This document shows positions 1 through 7,925 of a stretch of 64,000 nucleotides of DNA, in pieces. Position numbers and translations under genes: made by a program. Within the stretch, counting starts at the first letter, position 1; each line of letters starts with the position of its first letter. Under the pieces are notes generated by a model. The model was given only the letters and a program-made list of their open reading frames with translations. It had not been told where the DNA came from and did not search any database. The DNA is from Cognataquiflexum rubidum (GTDB lineage: Bacteria > Bacteroidota > Bacteroidia > Cytophagales > Cyclobacteriaceae), in contig NZ_JAKZAL010000015.1 in NCBI RefSeq assembly GCF_022538115.1, positions 62,001-126,000 of the forward strand, written 5' to 3'.

Positions 1-510
1 TGAAAGGAAAAGATTTCCTTTATGGTCAAACTCAATAGAGCCACCGCTATGGCAACAGCCTCTGAAATGCGGAATCTCCAACATGATTTTTTCTGAAGCC
101 ATTTCAATCATGTCATCTACAAGAGTAAATCTTGACAAGCGGTTGATACTGACAGGTTCTATAGGAGCATAATAAAGGTAAATCCAACTATTCTTATCAA
201 AGCCGGGATCCTTTGCCAATCCCAACAAACCATCTTCCCCATCAAAATAAACGTTCAGAAAACCGATTTCTTTGGTTCCTCCATTTGAGGGTTCATACAT
301 TTTGACCTTCCCTTTTCTCTCAATGAATATCACCCTCCCATCACTGAGGACTTCCAATTCCATGGGTTCATCCAGTTTTTCCACCAGGGCGACTTTGGTA
401 AAGCGGCTATCCTCCGGCTTTTCAGTGACAAATTTTTCCTCTTCCTTTTGGCAGGAGGCAAAAACAATAAGCATCGCTGAAAAAAGAATAATGGGTAAAA
501 GTGGTTTCAT
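1..510 (-). CDS. PQQ-dependent sugar dehydrogenase-like lipoprotein (3' part outside window)
   Basis: The reading frame opens at 510 and runs off the left edge, so only the first 170 residues are visible. It starts with a lipoprotein signal (MKPLLPIILFSAMLIVFASC, lipobox Cys at residue 20). The first blades of a glucose/sorbosone dehydrogenase beta-propeller follow: SDGRVIFIERKGKVKMYEP, a GLLGLAKDPGF repeat, and CCHSGGSIEFD with the paired cysteines typical of this family. Members are usually exported PQQ-binding propellers that oxidise sugars, in Bacteroidota often fused to cytochrome or PKD modules; whether that holds here cannot be seen. The adjacent gene on the same strand is separated by a strong terminator, so this gene probably has its own promoter. 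Confidence 0.8.
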   Translation of the reverse strand, partial: MKPLLPIILFSAMLIVFASCQKEEEKFVTEKPEDSRFTKVALVEKLDEPMELEVLSDGRVIFIERKGKVKMYEPSNGGTKEIGFLNVYFDGEDGLLGLAKDPGFDKNSWIYLYYAPIEPVSINRLSRFTLVDDMIEMASEKIMLEIPHFRGCCHSGGSIEFDHKGNLFLS

Positions 511-569
511 GGGCCTTATGGGTTTGAGATAAGACCAAGATATAGAAAATAAGATTTAAACAAATAAAA

Positions 570-594
570 AAATCCCCTAGAGGCTAGGGGATTT
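570..594 (-). terminator. Rho-independent terminator of the PorT-like gene
   Basis: A perfect 11-bp stem (AAATCCCCTAG / CTAGGGGATTT) with a 3-nt loop is followed on the minus strand by a run of T. It lies 22 bp past the stop codon at 616 and separates that gene from the dehydrogenase gene downstream. Confidence 0.85.
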
Positions 595-615
595 AACAAA
601 TGGATTTTGGAGTAA

Positions 616-1194
616 TTAAAATTTAAAAGAGAGACCGAGCATCAATTGTTGGAATCTGAAATCACCATCTCCGGTAAAGACATCATCAATGTTGACTGTT
701 TGTCCATTGAGCACTCTTTCATACCTGAGATCCAATCCTACATTCCCAAGGTTGAGTCCGATTCCAAATTGATACCCTGCATTGAATTTGTCAAATTCGA
801 AGTCACGCAACTCGTCTTCTATATAGTAATGGAAAGAAGGTCCTGCAAATACTGAAACCACAGACCCCAATAGGTTTAACCCAACCAATACAGGCGCATC
901 AAGTCTTTGGGTTTGCAATTGGACTGAGTTGATTTCTGATTTTAAATTGGTATAATTGAGTTCTGGTCTCAGGAAAACCGGTCCTGCATTTACCTTCCCA
1001 AATAATCCCAAATGGTAACCAAGGTTATTTTTTGGAGATCCCCAAATCGCCTCAGCATCCTTAAAATACTGTCCGTTTGAATTGTAATTTAATCCTCCTT
1101 TGATTCCAAACCCTCCACCGGTTTGAGAGTACCCTGAATGGCAAAATACCATCAGGACAAACATGAGTACGCTGGCTTTCAATGTAGTTTTCAT
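616..1194 (-). CDS. PorT-family outer-membrane beta-barrel protein
   Basis: The frame is open from 1233, but the Met at 1194 is the better start because it opens a clean signal peptide (MKTTLKASVLMFVLMV...SGYSQ). The mature part of about 170 residues alternates hydrophobic and polar residues and has aromatic strand ends (GIKGGLNYNS, PVFLRPELNYTNL, FRFQQLMLGLSFKF), as in the small porT/OmpW-like barrels (PF13568) of Bacteroidota. It ends in a terminal Phe, as barrel proteins inserted by Bam usually do. The specific function is unknown. It is monocistronic, closed by the hairpin at 570-594. Confidence 0.75.
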   Translation of the reverse strand: MKTTLKASVLMFVLMVFCHSGYSQTGGGFGIKGGLNYNSNGQYFKDAEAIWGSPKNNLGYHLGLFGKVNAGPVFLRPELNYTNLKSEINSVQLQTQRLDAPVLVGLNLLGSVVSVFAGPSFHYYIEDELRDFEFDKFNAGYQFGIGLNLGNVGLDLRYERVLNGQTVNIDDVFTGDGDFRFQQLMLGLSFKF

Positions 1195-1464
1195 AATAGT
1201 TGGTTTATGTGAATTGAAATATATTTTCAGCAAATGATATTAGGGTTGACGCATATCTGACAATTCTTTTTTGAGCAATTGTTAATCTTTGCAAACACAT
1301 TCATCTGATTTGCTGTTAGTAAACGTATATCTTCCGGATTCTTGTATAATTTGAATGTCCATAAAATGTCCATCATTCAATTGTCTCCATAGACAGCAAC
1401 CGATTCCCATTTATCTAAAATCATGCCCCATTCAAATTCAATAGTTAAAACAGTCAATAAGATC

Positions 1465-2568
1465 ATGGCCTTTTCAAAAAAAATCCTTTATCTGGTATTA
1501 ATACCTACTTTCAGTCTTTTGGTGTTTTCCTGCTCACAGGCAGAAAATGGAAAACAAAAAAGTGAAAATTCCGATGCTCCTGAAGAAATTTATGATGGAC
1601 CTACAGCTTTGGCCACTTTTGCAGGTGGATGCTTTTGGTGTATAGAAGCTCCTTTTGAGGGAGTTGACGGTATTGTATCTGTGGTTTCCGGCTATGCCGG
1701 TGGCAAAGAAAAAAATCCAACCTATTCGGATGTATCTGGAGGAAAAACAACCCACAGAGAATCTGTACAAGTCACATTTAACCCTGATATCATCAGTTAT
1801 TCTGAGATATTGGAAATTTTCTGGCAGCAATTTGACCCGACTGACGAAGGCGGTTCCTTTTACGACAGGGGATTTCAATACACTTCTGCGGTATTTTACC
1901 ATGACAAAATCCAAAAGGAAGCTGCCGAAGCTTCCCTCAAGAAGCTTTCCCAATCAGGCAAATTTGACAAACCCATCGTAACTCCTTTGATCAAGTTTAC
2001 TAACTTTTATCCTGCGGAAGATTACCATCAGGATTATTATAAGAAGAATCCGACCGAGTATTATGCTTACAGAACAGGTTCGGGAAGGGATGCTTTTATT
2101 GCAAAACATTGGCCTGTAAAATTGGAAGACAAATACAAAAAACCTTCTGACTCAGAGTTAAAGAAAAGACTTACAGAACTTCAATACCAAGTCACCATGC
2201 ATGAAGAAACTGAGCGGGCTTTTACCAACGATTACAATGAAAACAAAGAAGAAGGAATCTATGTATGCATTGTTTCGGGTGTTCCTTTGTTCAGTTCATC
2301 AGATAAATATGAGTCCTATTCAGGTTGGCCGAGTTTCACCAAACCGATCGATGCCCGCGTCATCGGCAAACCGACCGATACCGCTTACGGAATGATGCGT
2401 GTGGAAGTAAGGAGCAAACTCGGTGATTCCCATCTTGGCCACGTATTCAATGACGGACCTGAACCTACCAATCTCCGGTATTGCATGAATTCAGCCGCCA
2501 TGAAATTCATCCCAAAAAAGGATATGGAAAAAGAAGGTTACAAAGATTGGCTTTGGGTAGTTGATTAA
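1465..2568 (+). CDS. msrAB: Bifunctional methionine sulfoxide reductase MsrA-MsrB, lipoprotein
   Basis: Reduces both S and R epimers of methionine sulfoxide in damaged proteins. The frame extends to 1423, but the Met at 1465 starts a lipoprotein signal ([23 protein letters not shown]), which puts the enzyme outside the cytoplasm. The MsrA domain is first (about residues 40-210) with the catalytic GGCFWC motif and YxxGGxxxPTY-type sequence. The MsrB domain follows (about 225-360) with [20 protein letters not shown] and catalytic Cys in RYCMNSAA. The CxxC pairs that bind zinc in many MsrBs are replaced (YVCIVSG, SKLGDS), so this is a zinc-free MsrB type. No partner gene is adjacent. Confidence 0.92.
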   Translation: MAFSKKILYLVLIPTFSLLVFSCSQAENGKQKSENSDAPEEIYDGPTALATFAGGCFWCIEAPFEGVDGIVSVVSGYAGGKEKNPTYSDVSGGKTTHRESVQVTFNPDIISYSEILEIFWQQFDPTDEGGSFYDRGFQYTSAVFYHDKIQKEAAEASLKKLSQSGKFDKPIVTPLIKFTNFYPAEDYHQDYYKKNPTEYYAYRTGSGRDAFIAKHWPVKLEDKYKKPSDSELKKRLTELQYQVTMHEETERAFTNDYNENKEEGIYVCIVSGVPLFSSSDKYESYSGWPSFTKPIDARVIGKPTDTAYGMMRVEVRSKLGDSHLGHVFNDGPEPTNLRYCMNSAAMKFIPKKDMEKEGYKDWLWVVD

Positions 2569-2630
2569 AATTATCCTACACAAAAGTGGTTCAACTCCCA
2601 AAAATCATCGATTGATAACCAAATCCTTGG

Positions 2631-2890
2631 CGTAGTTAAATGTCTTATGCTGCGACTGGGTGAAATTTGCCTACCCTGCACCTGGCCCAAGGCTAAAATG
2701 ATCCTAAGGGATCATTTCCAAACGCCTTGTCCTACCCATTTATCTTTTCCAATTTGTAATTGGATTCTACCAAACACCCTAACGAAAGGTAATTCTTGGT
2801 AAAATGAATTACAAATTCATATAATAGAAAAGGATAGTTACAAACTACCCTTAGCGGTTACGCCATTCTATTCCAAGTGGGACGGAGAAA
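2631..2890. repeat. Hairpin-rich intergenic repeat, copy 1
   Basis: First of three related blocks (others at 3432-3685 and 4073-4270). Shared parts in order are a GTAGT-rich left edge ending in a CTGGGT-like string, a CCAATT-TGT-AATTGG hairpin, the string ACCAAACACCC, AACGAAAGGTAATTCTTGG, TGAATT-ACA-AATTCA, and a GGNTAGTT-ACA-AACTACC hairpin. This copy carries an extra AAATGATCC/GGATCATTT stem at about 2697-2719. Several stems share an ACA/TGT loop. It looks like a REP-type palindromic element; no transposase is present in the window. Confidence 0.75.
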
Positions 2891-2904
2891 GGAGGAAAAT
2901 CACT

Positions 2905-3351
2905 TCATTCAAGCCATTTCCTGATCTTTCCTTCGAGCGATTCTCTTTGGGGCTTATGTGTAATCTCGGTCGTTCGGCCTTCGAATATCTTTTGGCGATT
3001 ATAATGTCCAATAGTTAATGGTAAAATAAAACTGCATAATATATAAGACATCACAAGCAATCCACCCTTTTTATCCTTTCGGAATCCGTAAGACAAAAAC
3101 CTTTTCTTCCTTACAAAATAATGGTGGTTAATAAAACCAATCACCAACATTGGGATAATCACTATCAACTTATTGGTCAATATTGGGATTAAGCCTAGCA
3201 AATTAACCAAAAGGTAAATTGCAATTATATTGAGAGATACTATAAGGGTACTTACAGCTGTCACGCTAATCAGAGCTATTGCCTCATGTTCTTTAGCTTT
3301 ATCTTTGTAAAATCTAAAGATTCTAAATAAAAAATAGTTGTATTTTTTCAT
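2905..3351 (-). CDS. Small membrane protein of unknown function
   Basis: I do not recognise this family. The frame is open back to 3480, but its first 43 codons would read through repeat copy 2, so the Met at 3351 (MKKYNYFLFRIFRF) is chosen, giving 148 residues. It has a basic N-terminal amphipathic stretch, two hydrophobic segments (about residues 25-50 and 55-80), a basic loop (HHYFVRKKRF), a third hydrophobic segment (VMSYILCSFILPLTIG) and a hydrophilic tail. It is bracketed by hairpin-rich repeats, possibly an unstable accessory patch. The hydrophobic pattern supports a real protein, but codon usage is AT-rich and no homolog is recalled. Confidence 0.5.
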   Translation of the reverse strand: MKKYNYFLFRIFRFYKDKAKEHEAIALISVTAVSTLIVSLNIIAIYLLVNLLGLIPILTNKLIVIIPMLVIGFINHHYFVRKKRFLSYGFRKDKKGGLLVMSYILCSFILPLTIGHYNRQKIFEGRTTEITHKPQRESLEGKIRKWLE

Positions 3352-3431
3352 TTTCGCAAGACTAATTTTCATTGGGTTTTTCGAATAGAGTGTCACCAGT
3401 GGAATACTCATAAAGTAATTTCCCACCCTGA

Positions 3432-3685
3432 GCATAGTCAAACGTCTGATCCTAGGACTGGGTGGAATTTGTAATTCCACCCTTTTATCTTTTCCAATTT
3501 ACAATTGGACTATTCAACCAAACACCCTAACGAAAGGTAATTCTTGGTAAAATGAATTACAAATTCATATAATAGAAAAGGGTAGTTACAAACTACCCTT
3601 AGCGGTTACGCCATTCTACTCCCAGACGGGGGGAGTAGGCACAATCTACCCCTAGAGGCTACGTTTTTCTAGCCCAGACGGGGAA
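3432..3685. repeat. Hairpin-rich intergenic repeat, copy 2
   Basis: Second copy of the family described at 2631-2890. It includes a perfect GGTGGAATT-TGT-AATTCCACC hairpin (3461-3481), a CCAATT/AATTGG stem, and a perfect GGGTAGTT-ACA-AACTACCC hairpin near 3581-3599. Its right end carries a second TACCCCTAG/GCCCAGACGGGG module that copy 1 lacks. It separates the two small membrane-protein genes. Confidence 0.75.
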
Positions 3686-3687
3686 AA

Positions 3688-3942
3688 TCATTGGCACAAA
3701 TAGGGAAAATTCTCACAGAAGCTTGGAAAACGATTACAAAAATAGGGGTAAAGTTCGCAAAAAGAAGTATCTGTAACTAAATGTAATATTGCTAAAAGCA
3801 GTAAAAGCAAAGTCCCTCCCCCAGTTCTAATTTTTTCGATTTTTATATTTACAGTCTCTCCCTCAGGATTGACCTTTTTTAGTACATCCCTAGCCAAAAA
3901 GTAAACGAATACTAGCAAGATTATTCCAATTATCTTATTCAT
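3688..3942 (-). CDS. Small membrane protein with Cys-rich heptad tail
   Basis: 84 residues, family not recognised. Two hydrophobic helices (residues 3-17 and about 43-58, the second containing a run of seven leucine/alanine residues) enclose a short polar loop with VNIKIEKIRTGGG. The C-terminal 25 residues contain a three-fold heptad, FCELYPY / FCNRFPS / FCENFPY, then LCQ, placing a Cys every seventh residue and Pro at a fixed position. With an N-in start the tail would lie on the cytoplasmic side after the second helix; the topology is uncertain. It sits between repeat copies 2 and 3. The regular Cys spacing argues against a chance frame. Confidence 0.5.
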   Translation of the reverse strand: MNKIIGIILLVFVYFLARDVLKKVNPEGETVNIKIEKIRTGGGTLLLLLLAILHLVTDTSFCELYPYFCNRFPSFCENFPYLCQ

Positions 3943-4072
3943 AACCTTTAGTCTTCTTTAGATTGATCAAACGCTAATTCGATTGTAGAATTGAGTTTTT
4001 TTTACTTGGGCATCAAGAATATGGTGGCCTCTCAAGGCCAGATTTAAGTATTATTCTTTCGACCCCAACTAG

Positions 4073-4270
4073 GTGTAGTTTAACGCCTGATGCTGAAACT
4101 GGTATGAATTTGTAATTCCACCTTTCTATCCCTACCAATTTGTAATTGGACTATTCAACCAAACACCCAAACGAAAGGTAATTCTTGGTAAAATGAATTG
4201 CAAATTCTACTAAATAAAAAGGTATAGACAGAATCTACACCTAGCTCCTTCACCTTTCTACGCTCAGGGA
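4073..4270. repeat. Hairpin-rich intergenic repeat, copy 3 (diverged)
   Basis: Third and most diverged copy. It keeps the left-edge string, GAATTTGTAATTCC, the CCAATT/AATTGG stem, ACCAAACACCC and AACGAAAGGTAATTCTTGG. The final hairpin is changed to GGTATAGACAGAATCTACACC. It fills most of the gene-free stretch 3943-4421. Confidence 0.65.
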
Positions 4271-4421
4271 TTGAAATGATTTTTGGTTTTGGATGATGTT
4301 AAAATATATGCTAAAATAAATTGTTGTTTAATTGAAGCATTTATGAGAAATTGGTTTTCAGATTTATAGTTTAAATTGCACAATTTCTGTAATTGTTTAA
4401 AGCTTCTAAAAACCAACCAAC

Positions 4422-4829
4422 ATGAACAAATTCGTTAAAATCGGCATTTTTGCCCTCATCATTATCCTTGCAGGAGTATTTTATTGGAGGTATTACTTTG
4501 TGTTCAGTGAAGGTGTCAAAGGCGGCACGCTCAATTATTTTGAGAAAAAAGGATATGTCTTCAAAACATGGGAAGGCCGTATTGTTCAGGAAGGTTTCCA
4601 AAGTCCTACTGCCGGTGCCCTTCAAAGCAATGAGTTTAGATTCAGTGTTCAAAATGACGCACTTGTGGAGCAACTCGAGCGTGCAAGTGGTAAATTTGTA
4701 GAATTGCGTTATAAGGAATACCTTAATTCATTGCCTTGGAGAGGCGCCAGCGAAGTTGTAGTCTATGAAATCATCGAAATAGGCGGGAAAGGTGAGGTTG
4801 ATACCGAGCTACCGATGAATAAAAACTGA
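4422..4829 (+). CDS. Membrane-anchored protein of unknown function
   Basis: 135 residues. A single N-terminal hydrophobic helix (residues 6-25, IGIFALIIILAGVFYWRYYFVF) works as an uncleaved anchor, followed by a compact extracytoplasmic domain with FSEGVKGGTLNYFEKKGYVFKTWEGRI and WRGASEVVVYEIIEI. This resembles a conserved Bacteroidota family sometimes misnamed 6-phosphogluconate dehydrogenase; it has no dinucleotide-binding fold, and I would not transfer that name. It is a single gene closed by the hairpin at 4862-4897. Confidence 0.75.
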   Translation: MNKFVKIGIFALIIILAGVFYWRYYFVFSEGVKGGTLNYFEKKGYVFKTWEGRIVQEGFQSPTAGALQSNEFRFSVQNDALVEQLERASGKFVELRYKEYLNSLPWRGASEVVVYEIIEIGGKGEVDTELPMNKN

Positions 4830-4861
4830 CCTGGGAATCTACATTTTCCAAAAAATCAAAT

Positions 4862-4897
4862 AAAAACTCCAACAGAAATGAACCTGTTGGAGTTTTT
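4862..4897. terminator. Bidirectional terminator between convergent genes
   Basis: A perfect 14-bp stem (AAAAACTCCAACAG / CTGTTGGAGTTTTT) with an 8-nt loop. T runs on both strands suit termination of the plus gene ending at 4829 and the minus gene ending at 4916. Confidence 0.85.
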
Positions 4898-4915
4898 ATT
4901 TTTTCTACTTTCTGA

Positions 4916-5335
4916 TTATTTAGTCCAATAATCCACCACCAATACTTTGTCCAAATGTGGCCCCAATACTGCACCAAAAGCCTTATGATCAGGATGTGGA
5001 AGGTAAATGTCTCTGTCTTCCTCAGAGGCAAAGGTTAGAAAAAAGCAATGCGTAAAGCCTTGATCCAATCCTTCAGGACTGTTATTGGTTCCCCATTCGA
5101 TTGACTTGATGACATCAATTTTTGATGGAAGCGCTGTAAAGGCATCCACCACTTTCTGGATGTCCGCTTCGGCTGTACCATCTTTGAACTTAAATAAAAC
5201 AACATGTCGCAGTGCTTTGTCCATAGTCACTATTTCTTTTTCGATTACTTTTTCAATAATTTTTTCTTCTTTTTGGGGAGCTTGGCAAGCTGCAAACAAC
5301 AGCAGCGAAAAAGCCAAAATCATTAAATTTCTCAT
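4916..5335 (-). CDS. Dabb-domain (stress-responsive alpha/beta barrel) lipoprotein
   Basis: 139 residues. A lipoprotein signal (MRNLMILAFSLLLFAAC) is followed by a charged linker rich in Glu/Lys and then a Dabb domain (PF07876): LRHVVLFKFKDGTAEADIQKVVDAFTALP, SIEWGTNNSPEGLDQGFTHCFFLTF, DIYLPHPDHKAF. Dabb proteins form dimeric ferredoxin-like barrels; bacterial exported members have no assigned reaction. It is convergent with the upstream anchor protein and divergent from the acylase gene. Confidence 0.88.
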   Translation of the reverse strand: MRNLMILAFSLLLFAACQAPQKEEKIIEKVIEKEIVTMDKALRHVVLFKFKDGTAEADIQKVVDAFTALPSKIDVIKSIEWGTNNSPEGLDQGFTHCFFLTFASEEDRDIYLPHPDHKAFGAVLGPHLDKVLVVDYWTK

Positions 5336-5495
5336 GGTTGAAGGTTTTTGGTTATGGTAGCAATTTGAAAAATAAAGATGAATGGTTTCGACCGTTTATC
5401 CAATTTTCTTATTGGATTCAAAATATTTTCAGAACTTAAAAAGGACATTAAAACTCCCTGACCATTTATTTGGATCAGGCCAGAAATTAAGAACA

Positions 5496-7925
5496 ATGAA
5501 AAAGCTCCAAAAACAACCAAACATCTTATTTATACTTCTCCTCCTTTTAGGAATAAATCAAAATTCTTTTTCACAGCAACTCAGCATAAAAAATCTGCAC
5601 GGGGAAGTCGAAGTATTTCGGGACAGCAGCGGAATCAACCATATTTTTGCCAAAAACGAACATGACCTTTTTTTCACCCAAGGCTACATGGCTGCCAAGG
5701 ACCGCTTATTCCAGTTTGAAATCTGGAGAAGACAGGCTTTAGGCACAATGGCAGAAATCTTCGGGGAAAAAGAATTGGATCGGGACAAAGGGGTAAGGCT
5801 TTTCAAATTTCGTGGTGACAAAAAATCCGAATTAGCGCATTATCATCCAAGGGGTGAATTGATCATTGATTCCTTTGTGGAAGGAGTAAATGCCTACATT
5901 GCCGAAGCCCGCCAATCGCCGGAAAACCTTCCTGTAGAATTCAAGCTTTTGGGCATCTTACCTGAATTATGGACTTGGGAAGTAGTGATTTCCCGACATC
6001 AAGGACTGCTCGAAAACGTCAAAGATGAACTGAATTTTAGCCGGATTGTAAGTCTCATCGGAGCCGAAAAAACGAAAGAAATCCACTATTTCCACCCTAA
6101 TGAACCCATTTTGGATCTTGACAAGTCTATCCCGACAGCGTTGCTGTTCAAGGATATTCTTGCTCCCTACAATGCTTTTCGCAAAAGCATGACCTATTAT
6201 CCTGAATACATCATCCCGGAAGCCCGAAACAATCCCGAAAAATTTATGACCCAATTACTGGATTATGAAACCGATATTCAGGAAACCCTCGAGACTGAGA
6301 AATTTTCCATCGGTAGCAACAATTGGGTAGTCAGTGGCAAATTAACTGAAAGTGGTTATCCCATGATGGCAAATGACCCCCATAGACTGATTGCCGTTCC
6401 TTCACTTAGGTATTTGGTTCACCTTCATGCGCCCGGATGGGATGTGGTGGGCGGCGGAGAACCTGTGATTCCTGGAGTATCGATAGGTCACAACCAATTT
6501 GGAGCTTGGGGTCTGACGATTTTCGAAACAGATAACGAGGACATGCGCATCTATGACATTCATCCCGAAAACCCGCAACTTTATTTCCATGAAGGAAAAT
6601 GGCATGAGATGGAAGTGATTTCGGATACTATCAAAGTAAAAGGAAAATCCAATGCTGTTTTGAAACATTTCTTTACCATCCATGGTCCGGTGACATTCGT
6701 AGATCAGGATCTGAAAAAAGCAGTTGCAGTACAATGTGCTTGGCTTGAAAAGGGCGGCGCACCCTATTTGGCTAGCTTGAGAATGAACCAATCGACAACT
6801 TGGGAAGAGTTCAGAGATGCCTGTACTTACAACCACATTCCCGCTGAAAATATGATTTGGGCAGACAGGGAAGGGAATATCGGTTGGCAGGCAACAGGAA
6901 TCTCACCTATCAGAAATGGTTTTTCGGGTATGGTAGCAACCTTGGGAGATGGCAGTAAGGAATGGGACGGCTACTTGCCCATCGCAGAGAGACCACATGA
7001 TTATAACCCTGAAAATGGTTTTATAGCCACCGCCAACGAAAACGTAACTCCTGCTGACTATCCACATAAAAATGCCCTAGGCTATGAATGGGCTGATCCC
7101 TTCAGAGGTGACCGGGTCAGGGAAGTTTTAGGAAAAGGAACTGACTTTTCGATAGACGAAATGGGAAAGCTTCAAAATGACTATCTGTCGCTTCCTGCAA
7201 GAACCTTGGTCCCCTACTTAAAGAATCTTGTTTTTGAGAAAAATGAAGCTGGAAAATTGAGGGATTTGCTTTTGGATTGGGACTTCAAGCTGGAAATGAA
7301 CTCTATTCCTGCAGGAATTTATGTCATGTGGGAAAGAAAAATCAGAGAAAAAATAAAGGAAATATCAGTTCCCAAAGAGGTGATGGATTTGGTCGGCACC
7401 ATACAGATGACCCGTGTGATAACTTGGATAGAACATCCGGAAAGCTTATTTTCAGAAAATCCGGCTATGGAAAGGGACAAGTTTCTTGTAAATTGCTTGG
7501 AATTGGCACTTCAGGAACTTGAATCGAAACTGGGTAAAAACAGCAATAACTGGCAATACGGTCAGGCTTCCTATAAACACGCCTATATCACACATCCTTT
7601 GAGCCCGGCCTTGTCGGATGCCTGGAAGGAAAAATTGGATGCAGGTCCGGTGGCGAGAGGAGGTTACAGTTTTACTCCCGGTGCAAATGCTTATGGAGAC
7701 AACAATACTTCAGGTGCTTCATTCAGGGTTGTAGTCGATACCGGCGATTGGGAAAAAACCATTGGCATCAATACTCCCGGACAATCAGGCAATCCCAATA
7801 GTCCATTTTATAGAAATTTATTTCCTATTTGGGCGGCAGACAAGTTTGTCAATATACCTTTCGGATACGATAGAGTCAAAAAAAACGCAATGGAGCGAAT
7901 CTACTTAAAACCAATGAACCCATGA
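5496..7925 (+). CDS. Penicillin-acylase-family Ntn hydrolase (S45)
   Basis: Exported amidase of family S45, which cleaves acyl side chains from beta-lactams, N-acyl homoserine lactones or other N-acyl compounds; the substrate is not predictable here. The frame opens at 5382, but the Met at 5496 starts a signal peptide (MKKLQKQPNILFILLLLLG...SFSQ), giving 809 residues. An alpha-like region (DSSGINHIFAKNEHDLFFTQGYMAAKDRLFQ) precedes the spacer. The autoprocessing site is SIGSNNWVVSG, with Ser274 as the predicted N-terminal nucleophile of the beta chain. Downstream NDPHR and ATANENVTPADY match conserved beta-chain motifs. It overlaps the next gene by ATGA, so the two are probably co-translated. 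Confidence 0.92.
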   Translation: MKKLQKQPNILFILLLLLGINQNSFSQQLSIKNLHGEVEVFRDSSGINHIFAKNEHDLFFTQGYMAAKDRLFQFEIWRRQALGTMAEIFGEKELDRDKGVRLFKFRGDKKSELAHYHPRGELIIDSFVEGVNAYIAEARQSPENLPVEFKLLGILPELWTWEVVISRHQGLLENVKDELNFSRIVSLIGAEKTKEIHYFHPNEPILDLDKSIPTALLFKDILAPYNAFRKSMTYYPEYIIPEARNNPEKFMTQLLDYETDIQETLETEKFSIGSNNWVVSGKLTESGYPMMANDPHRLIAVPSLRYLVHLHAPGWDVVGGGEPVIPGVSIGHNQFGAWGLTIFETDNEDMRIYDIHPENPQLYFHEGKWHEMEVISDTIKVKGKSNAVLKHFFTIHGPVTFVDQDLKKAVAVQCAWLEKGGAPYLASLRMNQSTTWEEFRDACTYNHIPAENMIWADREGNIGWQATGISPIRNGFSGMVATLGDGSKEWDGYLPIAERPHDYNPENGFIATANENVTPADYPHKNALGYEWADPFRGDRVREVLGKGTDFSIDEMGKLQNDYLSLPARTLVPYLKNLVFEKNEAGKLRDLLLDWDFKLEMNSIPAGIYVMWERKIREKIKEISVPKEVMDLVGTIQMTRVITWIEHPESLFSENPAMERDKFLVNCLELALQELESKLGKNSNNWQYGQASYKHAYITHPLSPALSDAWKEKLDAGPVARGGYSFTPGANAYGDNNTSGASFRVVVDTGDWEKTIGINTPGQSGNPNSPFYRNLFPIWAADKFVNIPFGYDRVKKNAMERIYLKPMNP

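Noticed and set aside
3351-3480. Longer N-terminus of the small membrane protein (start at 3480)
   Set aside because: These codons translate repeat copy 2 and give a proline/arginine-rich stretch unlike a membrane-protein start.
4422-4829. 6-phosphogluconate dehydrogenase label for the small anchored protein
   Set aside because: 135 residues, one membrane helix and no Rossmann motif; the name appears to be an annotation error carried between genomes.
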